The position numbers and the translations under genes were made by a program. Shown piece after piece: positions 49,891 to 58,666 of a stretch of 64,000 nucleotides of DNA (within the stretch, counting starts at the first letter, position 1; every line of letters starts with the position of its first letter). The stretch covers positions 4,278,001-4,342,000 of the forward strand of contig NZ_JAJSOO010000001.1 in the NCBI RefSeq assembly GCF_029428875.1. Direction: 5' to 3'. The notes below the pieces were generated by a model. It was not told the DNA's origin. It did not search any database and was given only the letters and a program-made list of their open reading frames with translations. The DNA is from Streptomyces sp. JH34. GTDB taxonomy: Bacteria; Actinomycetota; Actinomycetes; Streptomycetales; Streptomycetaceae.

Positions 49891-51097
49891 CGATGACCAT
49901 GGCCATGCCCTGGCCGCCGCCCACGCACATCGTCTCCAGGCCGAACTGCTTGTCGTGGAACTGCAGGCTGTTGATCAGCGTGCCGGTGATGCGGGCACCG
50001 GTCATGCCGAAGGGGTGGCCGACGGCGATCGCGCCACCGTTGACGTTGACCTTGTCCAGCGGCAGGCCCAGGTCACGGTAGGACGGGATGACCTGGGCGG
50101 CGAACGCCTCGTTGATCTCGGCCAGGTCGATGTCGTCGACGGTGAGCCCCGCGCGCTTGAGTGCCTGCTTGCTGGCCTCGACCGGTCCGTAGCCCATGAT
50201 CTCGGGCGAGAGGCCGGAGACGCCGGTCGAGACGATGCGGGCCAGCGGGGTCAGGCCCAGCTCGCGCGCCTTGGTGTCCGACATGATGACGAGCGCGGCG
50301 GCACCGTCGTTGAGCGGGCAGCAGTTGGCCGCGGTGACGAGGCCGTCGGGGCGGAACACCGGCTTCAGGCCCTGCACGCCCTCCAGGGTGACGCCCGCGC
50401 GGGGGCCGTCGTCCTTCGAGACGACCGTGCCGTCCGGCGTGGTGACCGCGGTGATCTCGCGCTCCCAGAAACCGTTCTTGATGGCTTCCTCGGCGAGGTT
50501 CTGCGACCGCACGCCGAACTCGTCCATGTCCTGGCGGGTGACGCCCTTGATCCGGGCCAGGTTCTCGGCGGTCTGCCCCATGGCGATGTAGGCGTCCGGG
50601 ACGAGACCCTCCTCGCGCGGGTCGGTCCAGCTCGTGCCCTCCTGCTCGGCGCGGGCCGCGGTGCGGGCCTCGGCCTCGGCGAAGAGCGGGTTGTGCGTGT
50701 CCGGCAGGCTGTCGGAGTTCCCCTTCGCGAAGCGGGACACCATCTCGACGCCGGCGGAGATGAAGACGTCGCCCTCGCCGGCCTTGATGGCGTGCAGCGC
50801 CATGCGGCTGGTCTGGAGCGAGGACGAACAGTAGCGGGTGACCGTGCAGCCGGGGAGGTGGTCCATCCCCATCTGCACGGCGATGACGCGGCCCAGGTTG
50901 TTGCCCTGCTCGCCGCCGGGAAGGCCGCAGCCGAGCATCAGATCGTCGATGTCCCTCGGGTCCAGCTCGGGGACCTTGGCCAGTGCGGTCTGGATGATGG
51001 TCGCGGTCAGGTCGTCCGCACGCACATCCTTGAGGGACCCCTTGAAGGCCCGGCCGATGGGCGAACGGGCAGCAGAGACGATCACAGCTTCGGGCAT
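49877..51097 (-). CDS. Acetyl-CoA acetyltransferase (thiolase)
   Basis: A 406-residue thiolase. The nucleophilic cysteine is in VTRYCSSSLQ; the second active-site set is in NVNGGAIAVGHPFGMTGAR (His) and MCVGGGQGM (Cys). NEAFA and the length fit the degradative/biosynthetic thiolase II family acting on acetoacetyl-CoA or longer 3-ketoacyl-CoA. ATG at 51097 has GGAG seven bases upstream; GTG at 51100 is an alternative. The last codons lie inside the 101-bp repeat sequence. Confidence 0.95.
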   Translation of the reverse strand: MPEAVIVSAARSPIGRAFKGSLKDVRADDLTATIIQTALAKVPELDPRDIDDLMLGCGLPGGEQGNNLGRVIAVQMGMDHLPGCTVTRYCSSSLQTSRMALHAIKAGEGDVFISAGVEMVSRFAKGNSDSLPDTHNPLFAEAEARTAARAEQEGTSWTDPREEGLVPDAYIAMGQTAENLARIKGVTRQDMDEFGVRSQNLAEEAIKNGFWEREITAVTTPDGTVVSKDDGPRAGVTLEGVQGLKPVFRPDGLVTAANCCPLNDGAAALVIMSDTKARELGLTPLARIVSTGVSGLSPEIMGYGPVEASKQALKRAGLTVDDIDLAEINEAFAAQVIPSYRDLGLPLDKVNVNGGAIAVGHPFGMTGARITGTLINSLQFHDKQFGLETMCVGGGQGMAMVIERLS

Positions 51098-51204
51098 CAC
51101 GCGGCTCCATGAGGGCTGGAAGGCAGGAAGGCTGGGCTGCCTTGGAAGTTACCCGGACGTATGGCTGAGGTCACCAAACAGACGATGTGATGCGGACCTC
51201 TTTT

Positions 51205-51220
51205 CTAAGCAACCGCTCAG
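51205..51220. promoter_or_regulatory. Possible TetR-type operator upstream of the thiolase gene
   Basis: CTAAGCAACCGCTCAG is an imperfect palindrome (CTAAGC/GCTCAG) in the 119-base promoter region. It resembles operators of TetR regulators of acyl-CoA metabolism, but no regulator gene is adjacent. Confidence 0.35.
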
Positions 51221-52338
51221 TCGCCCGTGTTGTTCCCTCGATGGAGGTGTCCGCGATCCACCCACCGCCAGGCCGCCCCCGGCCCGAGCCAGGATGCCGG
51301 CCCGCCGCCCGCGTCCTTCCCGCCTTCCGCGTCCGTGTCCTCGTGCGGCACCGGCTCCGTGTGAGCCGGCAGACGCCGGCGCCTGCGGTGCTTGAGCAGG
51401 GCCCAGGGTGCGCGCACCGCCGTCACCTCCGTGCCGGCTTCGCGTGCGGCACGGGAGGCCGCCTTGGCGACCGGCAGAATGCCTTCCCGGCGCGAGCCGT
51501 CCAGGCGATCGGAGTCCGGCCACAGGCCGAGGGACGCGCACAGGGTCGGCAGCATCGCCATCGAGGCGGTGGCGTACCCCTCGGCCGAGGGGTGGTAGTT
51601 GTCGGGGCCGAAGAGCTCCCGCGGGTTCGCCTCGAACTCCGGGCCGAGCAGGTCGCCCAGCGAGACCGTCCGCCCGCCCTGTTCCACCGCGCCGATCGTC
51701 TGGGCCGCCGCGAGCTGTCGGCTCACCCGCCGGGCCAGCCACCGCAGGGGCTGGTAGACCGGCTCGATCGTGCCCAGGTCGGGGCAGGTGCCCACCACCA
51801 CTTCCGCGCCGGCCGTACGCAGCCTCCGCACCGCCGTGCTCAGACAGCGCACCGACTGCGTCGCCGGCATCCGGTGGGTCACGTCGTTCGCGCCGATCAT
51901 GATCGCGCAGACGTCCGGTACCCCCGACGGATCCGCCAGGACCAGGGACACCTGGCGCTCCAGGTCGTCCGACCGGGCACCCGGCAGGGCCACGTTACGA
52001 AGATCCACCGGCCGTTCGGCCACCGCCGCGAGTCCGGAAGCCAACAGCGCCCCCGGTGTCTGGCCCGCTCTGCGCACCCCCTGGCCGGCTGCCGTCGAGT
52101 CGCCCAGCATGACGAAACGCAAGGGATCGGTGGGTCCGGCGAACGCCACCCCGTACCGTCCGTCCGCGCTCGGCGGTACAGGCGCCTTTCCCCCGCCCAC
52201 CTGCCGTTTCGCCAGTTGGACCTCGGCCAGCACCAGGCCCACCGTCGCGGCGCCGATCAGCCCGACGCTGCCGCCCCCGTAGGCCGCACCCGCTGCGATC
52301 CGCCGTGCCACCCTCGCTCTCGACACAGTCCGGTCCAC
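51217..52338 (-). CDS. SGNH/GDSL-family hydrolase
   Basis: A 373-residue protein with an N-terminal membrane segment (about 15-40, AAGAAYGGGSVGLIGAATVGLVLAE), so probably anchored or exported. The SGNH blocks are visible: block I MLGDSTAAGQG (Ser), block II glycine in NVALPGARS, block III IGANDVT, and block V DNYHPSAEG (Asp, His). The C-terminal 90 residues are a basic, low-complexity tail. It is an esterase or lipase of unknown substrate; GTG start. Divergent from the cystathionine beta-synthase gene. Confidence 0.9.
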   Translation of the reverse strand: MDRTVSRARVARRIAAGAAYGGGSVGLIGAATVGLVLAEVQLAKRQVGGGKAPVPPSADGRYGVAFAGPTDPLRFVMLGDSTAAGQGVRRAGQTPGALLASGLAAVAERPVDLRNVALPGARSDDLERQVSLVLADPSGVPDVCAIMIGANDVTHRMPATQSVRCLSTAVRRLRTAGAEVVVGTCPDLGTIEPVYQPLRWLARRVSRQLAAAQTIGAVEQGGRTVSLGDLLGPEFEANPRELFGPDNYHPSAEGYATASMAMLPTLCASLGLWPDSDRLDGSRREGILPVAKAASRAAREAGTEVTAVRAPWALLKHRRRRRLPAHTEPVPHEDTDAEGGKDAGGGPASWLGPGAAWRWVDRGHLHRGNNTGD

Positions 52339-52466
52339 CTCCTCCGTGCCGTACAGCCGTACACAGCACTACCTGCCCCGTGGGAGGCGTAGCTCAATCG
52401 CGCAGTCCAATCTCCTGCCCGTACGCATACTCTTGCCTGACCATTACGGAGATCCCGGAGTACACG

Positions 52467-53870
52467 GTGCAATTCCACGATTCGATGATCAGTCTTGTCG
52501 GCAACACCCCGCTCGTCAGGCTGCGCAATGTGTCGGCAGGCATTCAGGCGACGGTCCTTGCCAAGGTCGAGTACTTCAACCCCGGCGGGTCGGTGAAGGA
52601 CCGCATCGCGCTGCGCATGATCGAGGCCGCCGAGCAGAGTGGCGAGCTGGAGCCCGGCGGCACGATCGTCGAGCCCACCAGTGGCAACACCGGTGTGGGC
52701 CTCGCGATCGTCGCCCAGCAGAAGGGCTACAAGTGCATCTTCGTCTGCCCGGACAAGGTGTCCACGGACAAGATCAACGTCCTGCGCGCGTACGGCGCGG
52801 AGGTCGTGGTCTGCCCGACGGCCGTCGACCCCGATCACCCGGACTCGTACTACAACGTCTCGGACCGTCTGGTCCGCGAGACGCCGGGAGCATGGAAGCC
52901 CGACCAGTACTCCAACCCCAACAACCCGCGCTCGCACTACGAGACCACGGGCCCGGAGCTCTGGGAGCAGACGGAGGGGAGGATCACCCACTTCGTCGCG
53001 GGCGTCGGCACGGGCGGCACGATCAGTGGCACCGGCCGCTATCTCAAGGAGATCAGCGATAACCGCGTGCAGGTCATCGGCGCCGACCCGGAGGGCTCCG
53101 TCTACTCCGGCGGTTCGGGACGGCCCTACCTCGTGGAGGGCGTCGGCGAGGACTTCTGGCCGAGCGCCTACGACCGCACGGTCACGGACGAGATCGTCGC
53201 GGTCTCCGACAAGGACTCCTTCCAGATGACGCGGCGCCTCGCCAAGGAGGAGGGCCTCCTCGTCGGCGGCTCCTGCGGCATGGCGGTCGTGGCGGCACTG
53301 GAGGTCGCGAAGCGCCTCGGCCCCGACGACGTGGTGGTCGTCCTGCTGCCGGACAGCGGCCGCGGCTACATGAGCAAGATCTTCAACGACGAATGGATGG
53401 CCGACTACGGCTTCCTCGAGGACACCGGCCCGTCAGCCAGGGTCGGCGCCGTCCTCGACTTCAAGGAGGGGCCCCTCCCCTCGCTCGTCCACATGCACCC
53501 CGAGGAGACGGTCGGCGAGGCGATCGACGTGCTCCGGGAGTACGGTGTCTCGCAGATGCCGATCGTGAAGCCGGGCGCCGGCCACCCCGACGTCATGGCC
53601 GCCGAGGTCATCGGCTCCGTGGTGGAGCGGGAGCTCCTGGACGCGCTGTTCGCCCAGCGGGCCACGCTCTCCGACCCGCTGGAGAAGCACATGTCGGCCC
53701 CGCTGCCGCAGGTCGGCTCGGGAGAGCCGGTCGAGGACCTGATGGCCGTGCTCAGCGGTACGAACGGCGCCGACGCGGCCATCGTCCTCGTCGAGGGCAA
53801 GCCGACGGGCGTCGTGAGCAGGCAGGACCTGCTGGCCTTCCTGGCGAAGGGCTCGGCCCCGAAGCAGTGA
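52467..53870 (+). CDS. Cystathionine beta-synthase
   Basis: A 467-residue PLP enzyme. The N-terminal fold-type II core has the Schiff-base lysine K44 in NPGGSVKDR, the TSGNTG-like EPTSGNTGVGLA phosphate-binding region and GTGGTISGTGRYL. From about residue 340 a pair of CBS domains follows (VGEAIDVLREYGVSQMPIV; ...AAIVLVEGKPTGVVSRQDLLAFL). It condenses serine and homocysteine to cystathionine (reverse transsulfuration). There is no heme-binding N-terminal extension. GTG at 52467 gives the family start; the frame is open further upstream without a better site. Confidence 0.95.
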   Translation: MQFHDSMISLVGNTPLVRLRNVSAGIQATVLAKVEYFNPGGSVKDRIALRMIEAAEQSGELEPGGTIVEPTSGNTGVGLAIVAQQKGYKCIFVCPDKVSTDKINVLRAYGAEVVVCPTAVDPDHPDSYYNVSDRLVRETPGAWKPDQYSNPNNPRSHYETTGPELWEQTEGRITHFVAGVGTGGTISGTGRYLKEISDNRVQVIGADPEGSVYSGGSGRPYLVEGVGEDFWPSAYDRTVTDEIVAVSDKDSFQMTRRLAKEEGLLVGGSCGMAVVAALEVAKRLGPDDVVVVLLPDSGRGYMSKIFNDEWMADYGFLEDTGPSARVGAVLDFKEGPLPSLVHMHPEETVGEAIDVLREYGVSQMPIVKPGAGHPDVMAAEVIGSVVERELLDALFAQRATLSDPLEKHMSAPLPQVGSGEPVEDLMAVLSGTNGADAAIVLVEGKPTGVVSRQDLLAFLAKGSAPKQ

Positions 53871-53956
53871 CCGCCGGTTCTCCGGGTTCGCGAAAACGGT
53901 ACGAGCGCGACACGTCGACGCAGCACCGGCTTAACACGGCTCCGGCAGAGTGATGG

Positions 53957-53982
53957 GTGTCGGCAGGGAGACCCGCCGACAC
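53957..53982 (+). terminator. Terminator after cystathionine beta-synthase
   Basis: GTGTCGGC pairs with GCCGACAC, extended by GGG/CCC around an AGA loop, 86 bases after the stop. The remaining gap to 54218 shows no gene. Confidence 0.6.
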
Positions 53983-54218
53983 CACATACGGCGACACGGA
54001 CTACGGAGCGGCTCCCGGACCTCCACCGTCGCCAGGACGTGACGCCCGGCCCTGACCCGGGATCGCGTCCCTCGCGGGGACCGCCGTCGTCCCGCCCTCC
54101 GGGCAACCGGGGGTGCGGCGGTCCCCGCGACTACTCATGTCCGCGGACACGCGGGCTCGTCGGCCGTCCCCGTTCTCGCGGGTACGCGTCTCGCGGGTAC
54201 TCGGCCACCTCCGGTGCC

Positions 54219-54638
54219 TCAGTCGTCCCAGTCGGACGAGGAACGTCGCCCGCCCCGGGCCCACGGCCAGGTGCGGGCGGCGTGGACGGCGTTCACGCCG
54301 AAGATCCCCAGCCAGGCCACGACGAGCCCGTCGATCCCGGCGTTCGCGACGCCGATCGCGGACAGGGGGATGGCCAGGACCAGCGAGACGATCCCGAAGC
54401 CGAACCGCTCCGCGAAGGTCCCGAACGGCCTGGCGGGCTGCGAGGCACTCCGGGCGGCGGCCGTCCGCCTTTCGGCCGACAGCCGCCGTGTCCGCCGGTC
54501 CTGGGAGCCGGCGAGTCGCTGCTCGACCTTCTCCACGAAGGAGTCGATGAGCACGGACTCGTACTCGGGGCCCAGTTCACCGCGGGCCTGCAGGGTGGCG
54601 TCGAGCTCTCGTCGGAGCTCAGGGTCACGGGCTTCCAT
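54219..54638 (-). CDS. Small membrane protein with helical N-terminus
   Basis: A 139-residue protein. A charged helical region (PELRRELDATLQARGELGPEYESVLIDSFVEKVEQRL, then RRTRRLSAERR) precedes two membrane segments (about 82-105 and 108-124). This resembles actinobacterial 2TM proteins of unknown function. ATG at 54638 was chosen as the most likely start. Confidence 0.75.
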   Translation of the reverse strand: MEARDPELRRELDATLQARGELGPEYESVLIDSFVEKVEQRLAGSQDRRTRRLSAERRTAAARSASQPARPFGTFAERFGFGIVSLVLAIPLSAIGVANAGIDGLVVAWLGIFGVNAVHAARTWPWARGGRRSSSDWDD

Positions 54639-54767
54639 GCGTCTCACGGTACGAATCCGGGGCGCCCGCGTCAGTGGGGACAGCCCCCCTGTTCCGGCGG
54701 TCCGCCGCGCAGGGCGGGCCGGGCCGGGTCGGCGTAGCGTTGTTGCCGGGAGACGGGAGGCGCGCCC

Positions 54768-55571
54768 ATGGCCACCACGACATCGTCCGCCCGCGCCATT
54801 CCCCGGACCTCCGGGACGAGGGCACGTCTGGTCAACGAGGCCGAGCTGAGGGCGACGCTCTCGACGTTCCGTGAGCTCTCCGACGAGGACTGGCAGCGGC
54901 CGACCCGGTGCACCGGCTGGACGGTCCGGGACATGCTGGCCCACACCGTCGGTCAGTACGAGGAGGTGCCGCGCCCCTGGGTCGCCGTGCGCCGGATCCG
55001 GCGCGCCGCGCGGACCCATCCGCACCTCGGCCGGCTGGACGGGCACAACGAGATCCAGATCGAGGACCGGCAGGCCGTTCCCGGGCGCGAACTGATCGGC
55101 GCCCTCGCCCACTTCGCGCCGCAGGCGCTCATCGCCCTGCGCCGCGTCCCGGCCCCGGTCCGCCGCAAGGTCCGGCTGAGCCTCCTCTACCCGGAGGCGA
55201 GGGCCCTGCCCGACGACTCGGTGGACTACCTCGGCAGCGTCCTCGTGGTCCGCGACACCTGGATGCACCGGGTTGACCTCGGCGACGCCCTCGGGGCCGA
55301 TCTGGTCCTCGACGGCCACGACCGGGAGATCGTCGACCAGGTGGTGCTGGACCTCGCCCTCACCTGGACGGGCCCGGCCGTGGAGATCGACCTCCACGGC
55401 CCGGCGGGAGGACGCCGTCTGCTGGGCATCGGCACCCCGGCGGCCACGCTCCGCGCGGACGCGGTCGACTTCGCCCGCCACGTGTCCGGGCGGCAGACGC
55501 GAGGCCCCCTGGAACTGGAGGGCGACCCCGGGGCGCGGGCCGCGCTGACGGCGGCACGCGTCGTCTTCTGA
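54768..55571 (+). CDS. Mycothiol-dependent maleylpyruvate isomerase-like (DinB-fold) protein
   Basis: A 267-residue protein. The N-terminal four-helix DinB-type domain contains the metal-histidine motifs TVRDMLAHTVGQYE and VRDTWMHRVDL, and the CTGWTVRD segment typical of the actinobacterial maleylpyruvate isomerase-like family, many of which use mycothiol. The C-terminal part (ALTWTGPAVEIDLHGPAGG ... DAVDFARHVSGR) is the sterol-carrier-like MDMPI C-terminal domain. Substrate unknown. Divergent from the membrane protein. Confidence 0.85.
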   Translation: MATTTSSARAIPRTSGTRARLVNEAELRATLSTFRELSDEDWQRPTRCTGWTVRDMLAHTVGQYEEVPRPWVAVRRIRRAARTHPHLGRLDGHNEIQIEDRQAVPGRELIGALAHFAPQALIALRRVPAPVRRKVRLSLLYPEARALPDDSVDYLGSVLVVRDTWMHRVDLGDALGADLVLDGHDREIVDQVVLDLALTWTGPAVEIDLHGPAGGRRLLGIGTPAATLRADAVDFARHVSGRQTRGPLELEGDPGARAALTAARVVF

Positions 55572-55613
55572 CGCCCTCGGCGCACGCGCGGTCCGGGCGG
55601 GCGCCGAAGACGT

Positions 55614-56195
55614 TCACCGAGGAGTCGCCCCGGCGAGGAAGGCCTCGGGCGTCACGGCGTATCCCGTGGGGTTCATGACGGCGATCGGGACGTCGTCGAT
55701 CAGGACCGTCGGGGTGGAGCGGACACCGCTCGTCTTGAAGGCCGCGGAGACCTGTGCCGCCCAGGGCAGGTAGGTGCGCTCCATGACCTTCTGCCGGAAG
55801 GCGTCGGTGTGCAGCGCCTGGACCTCGTCGGCCAGCCGGAGCAGGGTGTCGTGATCGGCGAAGGCGTCCACGTCCTCGCTGGGCTGATCGGCGTACAGAG
55901 CCCGGAGATAGTGCATGAACGGCTTCTGGCCCTCGTCTGCCGCGGCTCCCAGTGCGGCCAGCGCCTCCAGGGAGCCGCTGCCGCCCGCCGAGTCGTCGAT
56001 GAACGTGCCGAAGTGGTGGTCCACCGCGAATCTGCCCTCGTCGGCGGCCCGCTCCATCACTGCTCCGAGGCCGAGCTCCATGCGCTTGCAGTAGGGGCAG
56101 CGCAGATCGGCGTAGACGCTCAGCACGTGCGCGGCGTCGGGGTCGCCGTAGCGGACGACGATGCCGCCCGGCCCTCTCGTGTTCGCTGGGATCAT
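55614..56195 (-). CDS. DsbA-family thioredoxin-fold protein
   Basis: A 193-residue thioredoxin-fold protein with the redox pair C33-x-x-C36 (CPYC) near the N-terminus and the cis-proline segment VRSTPTVLIDDVPI. A helical insertion between them is as in DsbA/FrnE proteins. No signal peptide is visible, so it probably acts in the cytosol, perhaps as a mycothiol- or glutathione-independent oxidoreductase. Single gene, 4-base spacing rules do not link it to its neighbours. Confidence 0.88.
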   Translation of the reverse strand: MIPANTRGPGGIVVRYGDPDAAHVLSVYADLRCPYCKRMELGLGAVMERAADEGRFAVDHHFGTFIDDSAGGSGSLEALAALGAAADEGQKPFMHYLRALYADQPSEDVDAFADHDTLLRLADEVQALHTDAFRQKVMERTYLPWAAQVSAAFKTSGVRSTPTVLIDDVPIAVMNPTGYAVTPEAFLAGATPR

Positions 56196-56362
56196 GACCC
56201 CAGGGTCGGCAGGGTGGGGCGGTCCCGCAATGCGAGCGGCGGATCGGTGGACCCCACGGGCGGTGTCCGGAGCGTGGGCTGTATATGGACATGCAGACCG
56301 CTTGCTGGCTGAATGGATTCCTCGGCGCCGGACCGGTGCGGCGGAACACTGGAGGGGACAGC

Positions 56363-57211
56363 ATGAGCGGGAGCAGCCCGGCTGCGCGGTTGCAGCGGCT
56401 CTTCGAGGGGCGGCGGCTCACACCCACCCAGCGGCGGATCGCGCACTCGATGGTGCGCAGGGCCGCCGATGCCCCCTTCCTGTCGAGTGTGGAACTGGCC
56501 GAGCTGGCCGGAGTGAGCCAGCCGTCCGTCACCCGCTTCGCCGTGGCCCTCGGCTTCGACGGCTATCCCGCCCTGCGCAAGCACCTGAGGGAGGTCTCGC
56601 CCGCCGACGCGGCCGCCGGGGACGGCGTGGAGGACACGTTCAACGAGTACCAGCAGGCCGTGCGGGCGGAGATCGAGAACCTGCGTCAGCTCTCCGAACT
56701 GCTCGCCGACCCGGCGCCGGTGGAGCGGGCGGGGCGGCTGCTCGCCGCCTCCAGGCCCCTCCTCGTGCTCGGGCTGCGGGCGGCCTCCTCGCAGGCCCGG
56801 GGATTCGGCTACTTCGCGGCCAAGGTGCATCCGGACGTACGGGTCGTCGACGAGGGCGGCAGCATGCTGCACGACCGTGTCGACGCCGCCAGGCGGGCGG
56901 GCGCGACCGCGCTGATGTGCTTCGCCCTGCCGAGGCACCCGCGCGAGGTGGTGGACGCGCTGGCATACGCCCGCGAGCAGGGGCTGACCGTCGTGACCGT
57001 GGCCGACTCGGCGTTCGCTCCGGTGGCGGCCCACAGCGACCTGCTCATCCCGGCCGCCGTCGGCACCGGGCTGGCCTTCGACACCGCGTGCGCACCGATG
57101 CTGCTGGGCCGTGCGTTGCTGGAGGCGATGTGCGACGGGCTGCCCGAGGCGCAGGCCCGGCTGGAGGACTTCGACGCGAGGGCCGCCGCCCGCGGACTGT
57201 TCGTCGAGTAG
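56363..57211 (+). CDS. MurR/RpiR-family transcriptional regulator
   Basis: A 282-residue regulator. N-terminal HTH_6 domain (ARLQRLFEGRRLTPTQRRIAHSMV ... LAELAGVSQPSVTRFAVALGFDGYPALRKHL), then a SIS sugar-isomerase-like ligand domain (LLVLGLRAASSQARGFGYFAAK; DLLIPAAVGTG). ATG at 56363 has GGAGGGG upstream; an upstream in-frame ATG at 56285 has none. It stands 3 kb left of hutU and might control the hut genes or a distant pathway; the sequence does not show which. Confidence 0.9.
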   Translation: MSGSSPAARLQRLFEGRRLTPTQRRIAHSMVRRAADAPFLSSVELAELAGVSQPSVTRFAVALGFDGYPALRKHLREVSPADAAAGDGVEDTFNEYQQAVRAEIENLRQLSELLADPAPVERAGRLLAASRPLLVLGLRAASSQARGFGYFAAKVHPDVRVVDEGGSMLHDRVDAARRAGATALMCFALPRHPREVVDALAYAREQGLTVVTVADSAFAPVAAHSDLLIPAAVGTGLAFDTACAPMLLGRALLEAMCDGLPEAQARLEDFDARAAARGLFVE

Positions 57212-57678
57212 CCGAGGCGCCTGGAGCAGTTCGGGGCCCGTCTTCCCCCGTTCTCGGACGTCGCTCGTCTGTGCCTATCGATCTCCGTGCCCAGAGGGTC
57301 CTGAACGAATCGTGGGAGAGGGGTACGGACGTGGGGCGCGGAGCGCAGTCGTCGGCGAGGGTGGCCGTGGTCGTGCGGGCCGGGGCCGCGCCGTTGTGGT
57401 GGCCGGGCCTGCCGGCGGCCGCCGTCGGGCGTTCGTCCCGGGGCTCACCGGGCGACGGATCGGACTGCTGGCAGGGGCCGGCGCCGGGCTGTGGTGAAGG
57501 CGGTACGGCTCGGGTGGCGGGCGCGGCGGGACGACGTCCTGTACCGGGTGCGCACCGACCGGGTCGAGCGGCGCCGGCCCGCGGGCAGGGACGTCAAGGG
57601 CCACCGGACGACCGGGCCCGTGGCGGGGGACGCCGCACCCGGAGGGGCGCGGCGTCGCCGCCGGTGAGGAGGCGGAGG
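57212..57678 (+). other. 467-base region with interrupted coding signal
   Basis: No intact gene. Short frames with strongly G/C third positions change phase: GLTGRRIGLLAGAGAGLW ends at a TGA at 57495, and from GTG 57491 a 58-codon frame (KAVRLGWRARRDDVLYRVRTDRV..., to 57667) continues. Together they could be the remains of a frameshifted small membrane protein. No family recognised. Confidence 0.35.
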
Positions 57679-58053
57679 TCAGACCTCCAGGTCCGCCTCG
57701 ATCTTCCGCAGCTGGTGGCGGGCCATCGCGAGGTTGGCTCTGCCGCCGTCCAGCACGAGGTAGAGGAACAGGCCGTTGCTGCCGCGGGTCTTGAGCAGCC
57801 GGATCAGGTGGTACTGGGTGCCGAGGGTGATCAGGATGTCCTCGATCTCGTCCTTGATGCCCAGGTGCTCCATGGTCCGGAGCTTCGCCCGTACGACGTC
57901 CGTGTTGCCGGCCGCGGCGACCTCCAGGTTGAAGTCCTTGCCACCGCCGAGGGTGCCGAGGGCCATGCCGCTGGTGTAGTCGACGAGTGCGACACCGAGG
58001 GTCCCCTCGATCGACGCCATCGCATCCTTCAGTGACGCTTCGGTGTTGGCCAT
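57679..58053 (-). CDS. Roadblock/LC7-like protein
   Basis: A 124-residue single-domain protein with the Roadblock/LC7 pattern: AMASIEGTLGVALVDYTSGMALGTLGGGKDFNLEVAAAGNTDVVRAKLRTMEHLG and a final FLYLVLDGGRANLAMARHQLRKIE. Such proteins are dimeric regulators of small GTPases (MglB) or scaffold parts. ATG at 58053 preferred; GAAAC-type sequence upstream is a weak ribosome-binding site. Last gene of a four-gene minus-strand operon. The family also occurs in Streptomyces conservons, but no GTPase or nitrate-sensor kinase gene is present here. Confidence 0.8.
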   Translation of the reverse strand: MANTEASLKDAMASIEGTLGVALVDYTSGMALGTLGGGKDFNLEVAAAGNTDVVRAKLRTMEHLGIKDEIEDILITLGTQYHLIRLLKTRGSNGLFLYLVLDGGRANLAMARHQLRKIEADLEV

Positions 58054-58160
58054 AGTGCTCGTTTCCTTTCCCTGGCCGGCCCGGTGGCCGGTCCGTAACT
58101 GGGTGGCGCGTTTCCGGTCGGTGCGTGAACGGCCGGGGCCGTCCTTGGCTGGTGCGGGTG

Positions 58161-58628
58161 TCACGTGGGGTCCGGTGTGGTGCTGCGGCGCGGCAGGGCG
58201 CCCGGCCGCTGCGGGCGCGGAGGCGGCACGGGGCGGTCGGCGTGGTCCTGCGAGGCGTCGACGACCTCGCCGATGCGCGCGCCGGCGCGGCGGCCTTCCA
58301 GATGGAGGCGTCCGACGTTGATGCGGTCCTCGGCGAGCAGGGTGAGGACGGCGGACGACCCCGCCGCGTACGTGGCGATGTATCCGTTCTCGCCGCGGAT
58401 CAGGAGTTCGCGGAAGCCGCCGCGGCCGGTCGCGTCGGACATCCGGACCGAGACGCCCAGTGCGGCGGCGGTCAGTGCTGCGACGCCCTCGGCCTCGATG
58501 CCCGGGGTGTCCTGGGCGAGGATCAGGCCGTCGGTGCTGGCGGCCAGCGCGCCGGTCAGGAGCGGCACCCGGGCGCGTAATCGCTGGAGCTCGTCGAGGA
58601 CGTCCTCGACCTCTGCCTCGGGCACCAT
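58161..58628 (-). CDS. Roadblock/LC7-domain protein
   Basis: A 155-residue protein. ELQRLRARVPLLTGALAASTDGLILAQDTPGIEAEGVAALTAAALGVSVRM is the Roadblock/LC7 N-terminal pattern; the rest of the domain (ELLIRGENGYIATYAAGSSAVLTLLA) follows, then a Pro/Arg-rich tail. The ATG at 58628 has a strong GGAGGAG seven bases upstream and was preferred to ATG 58670. 107 bases from the next Roadblock gene. Confidence 0.85.
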   Translation of the reverse strand: MVPEAEVEDVLDELQRLRARVPLLTGALAASTDGLILAQDTPGIEAEGVAALTAAALGVSVRMSDATGRGGFRELLIRGENGYIATYAAGSSAVLTLLAEDRINVGRLHLEGRRAGARIGEVVDASQDHADRPVPPPRPQRPGALPRRSTTPDPT

Positions 58629-58666
58629 CAGCTGTCTCCTCCCGGCACGCTGTCTGAGCGCGCGTA

